Assembly (NCBI RefSeq): GCF_000010725.1
Contig: NC_013859.1
Coordinates: forward strand, 454,001 to 518,000
Length of the DNA stretch: 64,000 nt
Direction of reading: 5' to 3'
Source: Azospirillum sp. B510
GTDB lineage: Bacteria > Pseudomonadota > Alphaproteobacteria > Azospirillales > Azospirillaceae
A program made the position numbers and the translations under genes. How positions within the stretch are numbered: position 1 is the first letter of the stretch; every line of letters begins with the position of its first letter. This document shows, piece by piece, positions 15,676-25,400 of the stretch. The notes beneath the pieces are model-generated. The model worked only from the letters and a program-made list of their open reading frames with translations. It was not told the origin of the DNA and ran no database searches.

Positions 15676-18600
15676 AACAGCTCGCGCACCGCGTCCATCG
15701 CCGCGAGGGCGCGGGCGAAGGCGGCTTCCGCCGTCGCCGCGAGGTCCTGGGCCTCGGCGCGGCGGCCTTCGCGCATGCCGTCCTCGACCGCGCGCATCAG
15801 GCCGACGAAGCCGGTCAGGCCGAAATGGCTGGCGGCGCCGGCGAGCCGGTGGGCGATGTCCTCGATCTCCTCATCCGCGGCATCGACGGCGGTCAGGCGG
15901 GGCAGCCCCTCCTCCGCCGAATCCAGCAGCAGCCCGCGGATGGTGGCGAAGCGCGCCGGGCCGAGGGAGCGGATGTAACGCTCCAGCACCTCCCGGTTGA
16001 CGTCCTCCTCGACCACCGGCGGATGGGCGGGCGGCTCGTCCGTCTCCCCCCCGGTGGACGGGACGGAGGCCTCGTCGGACCGCGACGCGACGGCGTTCGA
16101 CAACAGGTGCATCAGCCGTTCCGGGAAGATCGGCTTCTCGATCACCGCATCGATGCCGGCGGCGATGTAGCGGGCGCGGTCGGCGGCGAAGACGTTGGCG
16201 GTCACCGCGACGATCGGCACCGCCGCGCGGTCGGCATCCGCCAGGGCGCGGATGCGGCGCGCCACCTCCGGCCCCTCGATGTCGGGAAGCCGGATGTCCA
16301 GCAGGACGGCATCGAAGCGGCGCCGGCTCGCCAGCTCCAGCGCCCGCTCCCCGGTTTCGGCGATGGTGACGCGGTGGCCGGCATCGGACAACAGGCCCAG
16401 CGCCACCTCGCGGTTGATCGCATCATCCTCCACCAGCAACAGGGCCAGCGACCGCACCCGGTCGATCGGCAGCAGCCGGCCGGGCCGCGCCGGCAAGGCC
16501 GGCTCCTCCACCCGCAGCAGGGGAATGGTGACGGTGAAGACGCTGCCCAACCCCTCGACGCTGTCCACCCGGATGCTGCCCTGCATGGCGTCGAGCAGAT
16601 GCCGCACGATGGCCAGGCCCAGCCCACTGCCGCCGAAGCGCCGGGCGATGGTGGAATCCGCCTGCTCCAGCTTCTCGAAGATGGCGGCGCGGCGGTCGGC
16701 CGGCACGCCGATCCCGGTGTCGCGCACGGCCAGACGCAGCCTCTCGCCAATCATCCCGCTTCCGGAATGTTCCGGTGCCGTTTCGATATCGACGCGCAGA
16801 TCCACCCCACCGCGTTCGGTGAACTTCACCGCGTTGCCGACGAGGTTCACCAGGATTTGCCGCAACCGCTGACGGTCGACCACCACCAGCGCCGGGACCG
16901 CCGGCGCGATGTCGAGGCCGAGGCCGATCCCCTTCTCGTTCGCCAGTCCTTCCACGGTCGCAACGACCTCCTCCAGCACCGGCAGCAGGGCGCAGGGGGC
17001 GGGATCCAGCTCCAGCTTGCCATCCTCGATCTTGCGCAGGTCGAGGATGTCATTGACCTGATCGAGCAGCCCGTGGCCGCAGCGCATGATCGACATGGCA
17101 TAGCGCCGCTCGCCGGACTCCAGCCGGCCGGTCAGCAGAAGCCGGCACAGGCCGAGGATGCCGTTCAGCGGCGTGCGCATCTCGTGGCTGACGGTGGCGA
17201 GGAACTCCGTCTTGGCGGCGTCGGCGCGCTCCGCCCGCTCCTTGGCCTGCCGCAGCTCCTCGCGCGCCCGGCGCGAGGCGGTGATGTCGTTGGCGACGCA
17301 GATGATGCGGCAGCGCCCGTCGCCCGACCATTCGAAAGGATGGCGCTGCAAGGCGAACACGGCGTTCTCGCCGTTGCGGGGCAGCACCAGCTCCTCCATC
17401 CCCAGCGAGCGCATGGCGCCGGGATCGCCGCCGGCCAGCGCCCGCCCGGTCTCCGGCCCCAGCACCTCGGCCAGCGTGCGGTCACCGATATCGGCGCGGC
17501 GGGTGGCGAAACAATCCTCCGCCGCGCGGTTCCACAGGACGACGCGGCCGGTATCGCCCTCCAGCACATAGAGCACGCTCGGCACATTGTCGATGACCGC
17601 GTCGAGGAAGGCCCGGGTCCGGCGCAGCAGTTCCTCCGCCTCGCGGCGGCGGGTGATGTCGACGACCGAGCTGAGCAGCACCTCCTCCCCCTGGAACTCG
17701 AAGGCGATGCCGGACAGCAGGCCCCACAGCCGGCGGCCGGTGCGGGTCACCAGCTCGGTCTCGACATCGAGGGCGAGGCCGCTGGCGAAGACATCGCGGA
17801 CGAACTCGTCGCGCACCTGCGGGACGGACCAGACGCTGGCGGCGGGACGGCCCAGCAGCTCGGCCGCCGCCGCCGCCTCGAACAGGTCGGCGGCGCGGCG
17901 GTTGACGAAGCGGATCTGGCCGTCGGCCCGCCCGGAGATCACCAGCGGCACCGGGGCCACCTCCAGCACCGTACGCAGCCATTGTTCGTTGCGGCTGAGG
18001 GCCGCGCTCTTGTCCTCGGTCTCCTGGATGTAAAAACGCAGGGCGCGGGCCAGCTGGCCGATCTCGTCGGCGCCGGTCACCGGCACCTCGGCCCGGCCGC
18101 CGCCGGTGCGGTCGCGGATCGCCTCGCTGACCGCCCACAGCCGGGCCAGCACCTTGCGCCGGACATACAGCACGGAGAGCACCATCCCCAGCACCACCAC
18201 CCCGACCGAGGCGAAGAACAGGCGGGTGTAGGTGGTCGACACCTCGATGATCCGCTGACGGCTTTCCTCCGCCGCCTTGGTCTGTTCGACGAAGATGCCG
18301 GTGTTCAGGCCGGTGTTGACCAGCGACACCTGATTGGCGCGGTCGACCAGCCCGTTCAGCATCTCCGACGCCTGCAACTCCGCCTGCCGCTGGCGGAAGA
18401 CCGAGCGGTCGCCCTCCACCACCGAACGCATGGCCTCGACCAGCCGCAGCAGCCGGTCCGACACGCCATCGGGCGGGAAGCCATCGGACACGCCGGCCGG
18501 CACCGCCGCGTTCAGCGCCGCCAGTTGCGCCACGGCGCTGTCGGCCAGCCGGGCCAGGGCGAAGCTGTTCTCCGCCTGATGGACCGACGCGATCAGGAAC

Positions 18601-19190
18601 AGCAGCCGTTCGGCCATCGCCAGCCAGCGCTGGACGCCGGCATCCTCCACCCCGCGCAAGGCGGGTTCGGCCAGGGCGTCGGCCATCCGCCGCACGTCGC
18701 GGGTGCGCTCGGCCAGGGCGCGGCGGGCGGCGATGCGGGCGGTCACGCCACGGTCGATGGCATCGCGCAGCCGCAGGATCTCGTCGCGCTGCAACTTCAG
18801 CCCGGCGATCCGCTGGGCCTGCCGGCCGTCGGCCGGCTCCATCTCCGCCAGCAGCCGGTCATAGCCGTTCAGCTGGTCGGCCAACCCCTGCTTGATCGTT
18901 TCGCGTCCGAAATTCTCGTTCGACAGAGCCAATTGTTCCAGGGTCCGCATGATCCGCTGGTGCTGGCGTTCCAGCTTGGCCGAGGCGACGACCGCCGGGA
19001 ACTGTTCGGAGGTGACCTTGGTGATGCCGGCATGCAGCCCGTCGAAGGCGATATAGGCGCCGAGCCCGATCAGGAAGGCGACCAGCCCGTTGAAGGCGAG
19101 CGCGCCGAACAGCCGCGTGCCGACGCCAATCCTGACCACCCCGGCCCGCTCGATCCCGGACCCGTCACCCATGGACCTGTCGCCCGCCAT
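15663..19190 (-). CDS. TorS-like hybrid sensor histidine kinase (HAMP-PAS-PAS-HK-REC-HPt)
   Basis: This 1175-residue membrane-bound phosphorelay kinase has two transmembrane helices (about residues 25-48 and 322-342) flanking a large helical periplasmic domain like that of TorS. HAMP (about 343-395) and two PAS domains (about 400-520 and 525-645) follow, then HisKA with the His near 667 (VSHEMRTPLNGILG), a HATPase with VRDTGIGVP and GGSGLGLAIVRHLL, a receiver with Asp near 962 (LLDIRLPDIEG), and an HPt domain with His near 1113 (AHRLAGAASHFG). No response regulator lies beside it. It is divergent, 111 bp apart, from a lone amino-acid-type binding protein that could be its periplasmic ligand presenter. 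The start could also be six codons downstream (MGDGSG). Confidence 0.88.
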   Translation of the reverse strand: MAGDRSMGDGSGIERAGVVRIGVGTRLFGALAFNGLVAFLIGLGAYIAFDGLHAGITKVTSEQFPAVVASAKLERQHQRIMRTLEQLALSNENFGRETIKQGLADQLNGYDRLLAEMEPADGRQAQRIAGLKLQRDEILRLRDAIDRGVTARIAARRALAERTRDVRRMADALAEPALRGVEDAGVQRWLAMAERLLFLIASVHQAENSFALARLADSAVAQLAALNAAVPAGVSDGFPPDGVSDRLLRLVEAMRSVVEGDRSVFRQRQAELQASEMLNGLVDRANQVSLVNTGLNTGIFVEQTKAAEESRQRIIEVSTTYTRLFFASVGVVVLGMVLSVLYVRRKVLARLWAVSEAIRDRTGGGRAEVPVTGADEIGQLARALRFYIQETEDKSAALSRNEQWLRTVLEVAPVPLVISGRADGQIRFVNRRAADLFEAAAAAELLGRPAASVWSVPQVRDEFVRDVFASGLALDVETELVTRTGRRLWGLLSGIAFEFQGEEVLLSSVVDITRRREAEELLRRTRAFLDAVIDNVPSVLYVLEGDTGRVVLWNRAAEDCFATRRADIGDRTLAEVLGPETGRALAGGDPGAMRSLGMEELVLPRNGENAVFALQRHPFEWSGDGRCRIICVANDITASRRAREELRQAKERAERADAAKTEFLATVSHEMRTPLNGILGLCRLLLTGRLESGERRYAMSIMRCGHGLLDQVNDILDLRKIEDGKLELDPAPCALLPVLEEVVATVEGLANEKGIGLGLDIAPAVPALVVVDRQRLRQILVNLVGNAVKFTERGGVDLRVDIETAPEHSGSGMIGERLRLAVRDTGIGVPADRRAAIFEKLEQADSTIARRFGGSGLGLAIVRHLLDAMQGSIRVDSVEGLGSVFTVTIPLLRVEEPALPARPGRLLPIDRVRSLALLLVEDDAINREVALGLLSDAGHRVTIAETGERALELASRRRFDAVLLDIRLPDIEGPEVARRIRALADADRAAVPIVAVTANVFAADRARYIAAGIDAVIEKPIFPERLMHLLSNAVASRSDEASVPSTGGETDEPPAHPPVVEEDVNREVLERYIRSLGPARFATIRGLLLDSAEEGLPRLTAVDAADEEIEDIAHRLAGAASHFGLTGFVGLMRAVEDGMREGRRAEAQDLAATAEAAFARALAAMDAVRELLEGG

Positions 19191-19301
19191 TCCCGTTTCC
19201 GCCCGCCCGCCCGACCCCGCCCGCCCGGTTCCGGCACCCCGTCATTTGCGCGATGCCGCCGGCAGCGTATCATAGCCCGGCTGCCGGATGAGGGGAGAAG
19301 G

Positions 19302-20363
19302 ATGCGGATGAAGCCTGTCGCCGCCGCGGTCGGCCTGCTGCTGGCTCTGCATCCGGTGCCGCCCGCCGACGCGGCGCCGCCCGACACCATCTCCGCCCGC
19401 GCCACCGACCGGCCGGTCCTGGCGGAGATCGAGCGGCGCGGGGTGGTGCGCTGCGGGGTGTCCTTCAATCCCGGCTTCGCCGCCAACGACGACGGTGGGC
19501 GGCCGGTCGGCTTCATGGTCGATCTATGCCGGGCGCTGGCCGCCGCCGTCCTGGGCAAGGCCGACGCCATCGAGATCCGCCGGCTGTCGAAGCCGCAGGA
19601 ATTCGATGCCGTGGCCGCCGGCGAGGTCGATGTCTCCTTCGCCCAGACCTCCTGGACACTGACGCGGGACGTCACCCATGCCGTCGATTTCGGGCCGCCG
19701 GTCTTCTACGACGTGCAGGGGATCGCCGCATGGCGGCTGCCCGACGGCGGGTCGGCGCTCGATGGCGGCGAGTTGACGGTCTGCATGCCGGCCGGCACCA
19801 CCACCCAGGCCGAGATGGAATCGCTGATCGCCGGGGGAAAGCGCCCATGGAAGCTCCGCAGCTTCCCCGGCTGGCCCGACGCGCTGGAAGCCTTCCTCAG
19901 CCGCGATTGCGCCGCGCTCGGCGCCGACCGCGCCCAATTGACCACGGCGTTGCACATGCTGGGCCTGCCGCCGGACTCGCTGGAGATCACCGACGCGCCG
20001 CTCGCTTCGCGCGAACCGCTGGCACCGATGACCCCGAACAGCGACCGCAATTGGATGGCGGCGGTGCGCTGGACCATGTTCGCCCTGTTCCTGGCCGATG
20101 ATGCCGGGGTTTCCGGCGCCAACGCCAATTTCCAGCGCATCACCGGCGGCAGCGAGATGCGGCGCCTGCTGTCCGGCATCCCGGAGGTGGCGGCGAAGGC
20201 CGGCCTGCGCCCGGACTGGGCCTATCAGGCGGTGGTGCAGGTCGGGAATTACGGCGAGATCTTCGACCGCAACCTCGGCGCCCGCTCCCCCTTCAAGCTG
20301 GAGCGCGGCCTGAACCGGCCTTGGACCCAGGGCGGACTGCTCTACGCCCCGGTGTTCCAGTAA
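19302..20363 (+). CDS. Lone periplasmic amino-acid-type binding protein (AapJ-like, family 3)
   Basis: This solute-binding protein of about 351-353 residues has a signal peptide (MKPVAAAVGLLLALHPVPPA, cleaved near DAAP). The mature part resembles AapJ/BztA, the general L-amino-acid binding proteins: GVVRCGVSFNPGFAA, GFMVDLCRALAAAVLG, EFDAVAAGEVDVSFAQTSWT, LTRDVTHAVDFGPPVFYD, and the C-terminal RGLNRPWTQGGLLYAPVF. No AapQMP-type permease or ATPase genes lie nearby, so it may deliver ligand to a distant transporter or to the divergent TorS-like kinase. Two in-frame starts are possible, 19302 and 19308; the latter has better spacing from GAAGG. Confidence 0.82.
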   Translation: MRMKPVAAAVGLLLALHPVPPADAAPPDTISARATDRPVLAEIERRGVVRCGVSFNPGFAANDDGGRPVGFMVDLCRALAAAVLGKADAIEIRRLSKPQEFDAVAAGEVDVSFAQTSWTLTRDVTHAVDFGPPVFYDVQGIAAWRLPDGGSALDGGELTVCMPAGTTTQAEMESLIAGGKRPWKLRSFPGWPDALEAFLSRDCAALGADRAQLTTALHMLGLPPDSLEITDAPLASREPLAPMTPNSDRNWMAAVRWTMFALFLADDAGVSGANANFQRITGGSEMRRLLSGIPEVAAKAGLRPDWAYQAVVQVGNYGEIFDRNLGARSPFKLERGLNRPWTQGGLLYAPVFQ

Positions 20364-20408
20364 TCCCGGCGGTCATCGCCAAGCGCGCTTGCCCTCGCTC
20401 CCTGGCTC

Positions 20409-20432
20409 CACCCCCGACTAAGGTCGGGGGTG
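20409..20432. terminator. Stem-loop after the binding-protein gene
   Basis: A perfect 10-bp stem (20409-20418, CACCCCCGAC, with 20423-20432) and a TAAG loop lie 46 bp after the stop codon. No T run follows. It may end the binding-protein transcript or be a short interspersed palindrome; no second copy was noticed here. Confidence 0.45.
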
Positions 20433-20479
20433 ACGCGAATGGTTCGCGCACACAACTATTATCGATAAACCAAGGTATC

Positions 20480-20505
20480 TGATCGGTTATCAAATCATCC
20501 GATCA
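20480..20505. promoter_or_regulatory. Inverted repeat upstream of the MFS carrier gene
   Basis: TGATCGG (20480-20486) and CCGATCA (20499-20505) form a perfect 7-bp inverted repeat with a 12-bp spacer, in an AT-rich stretch 62 bp before the MFS start. It looks like an operator. The protein that binds it is unknown; the CrbR-type regulator at 27921 is one candidate by proximity. Confidence 0.4.
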
Positions 20506-20567
20506 TAAAAACCATCTGAAAAAGACCAACCACAGTCCTGGATTGTTCACTTGGGAGGGTGAAGACC

Positions 20568-22283
20568 ATGGCCTATGCGGCTTCGACGGGAGACGCCGTC
20601 CGACCGATGACGGGCGAGGAGAAGAAGGTCATCTTCGCTTCGTCGCTCGGAACGGTGTTCGAGTGGTACGACTTCTATCTCTACGGCTCGCTCAGCGCGG
20701 TCATCGCCGCGCAGTTCTTTTCCGGCGTCAATCCGACGGCGGGCTTCATCTTCGCGCTGATGGCGTTTGCCGCCGGCTTCGCGGTCCGGCCCTTCGGCGC
20801 GCTGGTCTTCGGCCGCCTCGGCGACATGATCGGCCGCAAATACACCTTCCTGGTCACCATCCTGATCATGGGCCTGTCGACCTTCATCGTCGGCATCCTG
20901 CCCAACTACGCCTCCATCGGCATCGCCGCCCCGATCATCCTGATCGCCCTGCGCCTGCTCCAGGGCCTGGCGCTGGGCGGCGAATATGGCGGTGCCGCCA
21001 CCTATGTCGCCGAACATGCCCCGCATGGCCGCCGCGGCAACTACACCTCCTGGATCCAGACCACGGCGACGCTCGGCCTGTTCCTGTCGCTGCTGGTGAT
21101 CCTGGGCTGCCGGGTGTCGGTGTCGCCGGAGGATTTCAACGCCTGGGGCTGGCGCATCCCGTTCCTGATCTCCATCGCCCTGCTCGGCGTCTCGGTGTGG
21201 ATCCGGCTGATGCTGAACGAATCGCCCGCCTTCAAGAAGATGAAGGAGGAGGGCAAGCATTCCAAGGCGCCGCTGACCGAGTCCTTCGGCCAGTGGAAGA
21301 ACCTGAAGATCGTCCTGCTCGCCCTGTTCGGCCTCGTCGCTGGTCAGGCGGTGGTCTGGTATACCGGCCAGTTCTATGCCCTGTTCTTCCTGACCCAGAC
21401 GCTGAAGGTCGATGCCCAGGCCGCCAACCTGATGATCGCGGCGGCTTTGCTGATCGGCACGCCCTTCTTCGTCATCTTCGGCTCGCTGGCCGACCGGATC
21501 GGCCGCAAGCCGATCATCATGGCCGGGCTGCTGCTGGCCTGCCTGACCTATTTCCCGCTGTTCAAGGGGATCACCCACTACGCCAACCCGGCGCTGGAAG
21601 AGGCCATCGCCACCGCCCCGGTCGTCGTGGTCGCCGATCCGAACGAGTGTTCGTTCCAGTTCAACCCGGTCGGCACCAGCCAGTTCACCAGCTCGTGCGA
21701 CATCGCCAAGAGCGCCCTGGTGCGGCGCGGCATCCCCTACACCAACGAGGCCGCCCCGGCCGGCACCGTGGCGTCGATCACGGTCGGCAGCACGGTCATT
21801 CCCAGCTATTCGGCCGTGCCGCAGGCCGGCACCACCGTGTCACTGAGCCATGGCCCGGCGACCGCCGCCACACCGACCGATGCCAAGGCCGCCGGTGCCG
21901 CCTTCGACAAGGGTCTGGGCGACGCGCTGAAGGCCGCCAACTATCCGGCCAAGGCCGATCCGGCCCGCATCGACGCGGTGATGGTCATCGCCCTGCTGAC
22001 GGTGCTGGTCATCTATGTGACCATGGTCTACGGCCCGATCGCCGCCATGCTGGTGGAGATGTTCCCGACCCGCATCCGCTACACCTCGATGTCGCTGCCC
22101 TACCATATCGGCAACGGCTGGTTCGGCGGCTTCCTGCCGACCACCTCCTTCGCCATCGTGGCGGCCACCGGCGACATCTATTCCGGCCTCTGGTACCCGA
22201 TCGTCATCGCCGCCGCGACGCTGGTGATCGGCCTGCTGTTCGTCCGCGAAACCAAGGACGTGGACATCTACCAGCACGATTGA
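20568..22283 (+). CDS. MFS metabolite:H+ symporter (MHS family) with a large non-membrane insertion
   Basis: This 571-residue carrier of the metabolite:H+ symporter family (ProP/ShiA/KgtP relatives) would import an organic acid or similar solute with protons. The family start SLGTVFEWYDFYLYGSL and the loop motif GRLGDMIGRKYTF are clear, and the second half repeats it with GSLADRIGRKPIIMAGLL. Family members are usually 420-450 residues. Here about 115 residues are inserted between two helices (about 348-465), containing two cysteines (NECSFQF, SSCDIAKS) and a Thr/Ala/Pro-rich stretch; the loop likely faces the periplasm. GGGAGGG lies 8 nt before the ATG. The substrate is unknown; the CrbS-type acetate-responsive kinase downstream hints at a short-chain organic acid. 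Confidence 0.85.
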   Translation: MAYAASTGDAVRPMTGEEKKVIFASSLGTVFEWYDFYLYGSLSAVIAAQFFSGVNPTAGFIFALMAFAAGFAVRPFGALVFGRLGDMIGRKYTFLVTILIMGLSTFIVGILPNYASIGIAAPIILIALRLLQGLALGGEYGGAATYVAEHAPHGRRGNYTSWIQTTATLGLFLSLLVILGCRVSVSPEDFNAWGWRIPFLISIALLGVSVWIRLMLNESPAFKKMKEEGKHSKAPLTESFGQWKNLKIVLLALFGLVAGQAVVWYTGQFYALFFLTQTLKVDAQAANLMIAAALLIGTPFFVIFGSLADRIGRKPIIMAGLLLACLTYFPLFKGITHYANPALEEAIATAPVVVVADPNECSFQFNPVGTSQFTSSCDIAKSALVRRGIPYTNEAAPAGTVASITVGSTVIPSYSAVPQAGTTVSLSHGPATAATPTDAKAAGAAFDKGLGDALKAANYPAKADPARIDAVMVIALLTVLVIYVTMVYGPIAAMLVEMFPTRIRYTSMSLPYHIGNGWFGGFLPTTSFAIVAATGDIYSGLWYPIVIAAATLVIGLLFVRETKDVDIYQHD

Positions 22284-22307
22284 GCGCCCGCAGAACGCTT
22301 GCGGACG

Positions 22308-22348
22308 GGGCGGGCGGAGGGTTTCCCTCCGCCCGCCCGCGCAATTTT
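22308..22348 (+). terminator. Rho-independent terminator after the MFS gene
   Basis: A perfect 14-bp GC-rich stem (22308-22321 with 22325-22338) with a 3-nt loop is followed six bases later by TTTT (22345-22348). It separates the MFS gene from the transporter-kinase gene. Confidence 0.75.
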
Positions 22349-22405
22349 GTGATAACATCCACCGCCATAGGGAGAAGAAGTCCAAAACCGGAGGCGAAAA
22401 GCCCC

Positions 22406-25400
22406 ATGGAAAGCTGGTTCATCCTGGCCGCGTCGCTGGCCTATCTGCTGTCCTTGTTCGCCATCGCCTGGTACGGCGACCGCACCGGCACGCAGGGGGG
22501 CGGCAAGCAGGGCGGCGACCGGCGCACGCCCTGGCTCTACGCGCTCAGTTTTGGCGTCTATTGCACCTCCTGGACCTTCTATGGCGCGGTCGGCCGGGCG
22601 GCGACCGGCGGCTTCTATTTCCTGCCGATCTATATCGGGCCGATCCTGATGATCGGGCTGGGCTGGCCGGTGCTGGCCCGCATCGTCCGCGTCGCGAAAT
22701 CCGAGAATGTCGTCTCGATCTCCGACTTCCTGTCCGCCCGCTACGGCAAGAGCCGCGGGCTGGCCGCCCTCGTCACCATCGCCGCGGTGATCGGGCTCCT
22801 GCCCTACATCGCCCTGCAATTGAAGGCGATCAGCGTCAGCTTCGAAATCCTGGCCGGCGCCTCGCTCGGCACCGATCTCAGCCAGATGCCGGGCGGGACG
22901 GCGCTGATGGCGGCATTGCTGATGGCGGCCTTCGCCATCCTGTTCGGCGTGCGCAGCGTGTCGGCCAACGAGCATCACCGCGGCCTGATGATGGCCATCG
23001 CCGCCGAATCGGTGGTGAAGCTGGCGGCGGCGCTCGGGGTCGGCGGCGCCATCGCCGTATCCGTCTTCGGCGACCCGGCGACCTTCGTCGATGCCGCCAT
23101 CCGCAATCCGGGCTTCCTGGAGATGATCCGGCTGGACAGCATCGGCACCGACTGGTGGGTCGCCTGCCTGCTGTCCGGGCTGGCGATCCTCTGCCTGCCG
23201 CGCCAGTTCCATGTCGCGGTGGTGGAGAACACCCATGGCGGCGACGTGCGCTCGTCGGCGAAGCTGTTCCCGGCCTATCTGGTCGCCATCAACCTGTTCG
23301 TGCTGCCGGTGGCGCTGGCCGGGCTGATGCTGTTCCCCGACGGCACCACCAACGCCGACACCTTCATGGTCTCCATCCCCCTGAGCCAGGGCTGGCCATG
23401 GCTGGCGCTGGCCGCCTTCATCGGCGGGCTGTCGGCCGCCACCAGCATGATCCTGGTGGAGATGGTGGCGCTCAGCACCATGATCTGCAACGACATCGCC
23501 GTCCCGCTGCTGATGGCGCTGCGCCCCGACGACCGGCGGCTGCGCGATAATCCGGCCGGCATCCTGCTGCTGGTGCGGCGGTCGGCGGTGATCGTGCTGG
23601 TCCTGCTGTCCTATGGCTGCTATCGGCTGATCGGTCCGGCCTTTCCGCTGGCGACCATCGGCATGATGAGCTTCACCGCGGTGGCGCAGTTCGCCCCCGC
23701 CCTGCTCGGCGGCCTGGTCTGGAGCCGGGCCAGCCGCAGCGGCGCCTTCGCCGGCATCTGCGCCGGCTTCCTCGGCTGGGCCTACACCATGCTGCTGCCC
23801 TCCTTCGCCGACGCCGGCTGGCTGGCCTCCAGCGCGCTGCGCGAGGGGCCGTTCGGCCTGACCGGGCTCAGTCCGGTGGCGCTGGCCGGCATCGCCGGCA
23901 TCGACCCGCTGACCAACGCCGCGCTGTGGAGCCTGGGGCCGAACATCCTGCTGTTCGTCCTGGTGTCGCTGCTGACCCGCCCCTCGACCCTGGAGCGCCA
24001 GCAAGCCGCCCGCTTCATCAGCCTGCGCCGTTCGACCGACGGCGAGCCGCACGGGCCGCGCGGCGCCACGCTGGCCGATCTGCACGACCTCGCCATGCGC
24101 TATGTCGGGCAGCCGCGCGCCGACGCCGCCTTCCGCCGCTTCACCGGGGTTGCCGACGGCGACCTGCGCACCGCGCTCCTGATGCGCACCGACGGCGAGG
24201 CGATCCAGCTGACCGAACGGCTGCTCGCCGGGGCCGTCGGCTCGGCCTCGGCCCGCGTGGTGGTGGCGGGGCTGCTGTCCGACCGCCGGCTGTCGCGTAC
24301 CGACGCCCGCTCCATCATCGACGAGGCGTCGCGCGCCATCCTGAAGCAGCATGAGCTGCTGCGCGCCACGGTGGAGAATGTGCCGCAGGGCATCGCCGTG
24401 TTCGACGAGGATTGGCGCGTCGCCACCTGGAACAACCAGTTCGTCGTCCTGCTGGAACTGCCGGACGGCTTCGTCCAGGTCGGCACCTCGCTCCAGGACA
24501 TCGTCGGGCTGATCGCCCGGCGCGGCGAATATGGCCGCGACGGCGAGATCGAGACGCTGCTGGAACGCCGCTCCGACCCGCGCCGCCGCAACCGGCCCGA
24601 CGTCTATGAGCGGGTGCGGCCCGACGGCACGGTGCTGGAGATCGCCACCAACCCGATGCCGGGATCGACGCCCGGACGGGGGGGATTCGTCGCCGTCTAC
24701 ACCGACGTCACCGAACGCCACCGCGCCGCCGCCGCCCTGCGCGAGGCCAACGAGACGCTGGAACGCCGCATCGCGGAACGCACCCACGCCCTGTCGGAGG
24801 CGAAGGCGGAGGCCGAACGCGCCAACCGCGGCAAGACCCGCTTCCTCGCCGCCGCCAGCCATGACCTGCTCCAGCCGCTGCACGCCGCACGCCTGTTCCT
24901 GTCCGCCCTGGCGGAGCGCAACGGCGACAGCGCCATCCGCCAGATCGACGCCTCGCTGCGCTCGGTCGAGACCATCCTGGGCGATCTGCTCGACGTCTCC
25001 AAGATCGACAGCGGCGTCGTCAAGCCGAACCCGGTGCCGATGCGGATCGAGGAGTTGCTGAAGCCGCTGGGCGAGGAATTCACCGTGCTGGCCAGCCGGC
25101 ACGGGCTCGGGCTGCGGGTGGTCGATTGCTCCGCCACCGTGCGCAGCGACCCCACCCTGCTGCGGCGCATCCTGCAAAACTACCTCGCCAACGCCGTGCG
25201 CTACACCCGCACCGGCCGAATCCTGCTGGGCTGCCGCCGCCGGGGCGGCATGCTGTCCATCGAGGTGTGGGACACCGGCCCCGGCATCCCCGAACACAAG
25301 GTGCCGGAAATCTTCATGGAGTTCCGCCAGCTCGACCATGACGGCGACGACCGCGGCGACCGCGGCAAGGGGCTGGGCCTCGGCCTCGCCATCGTCGAGC

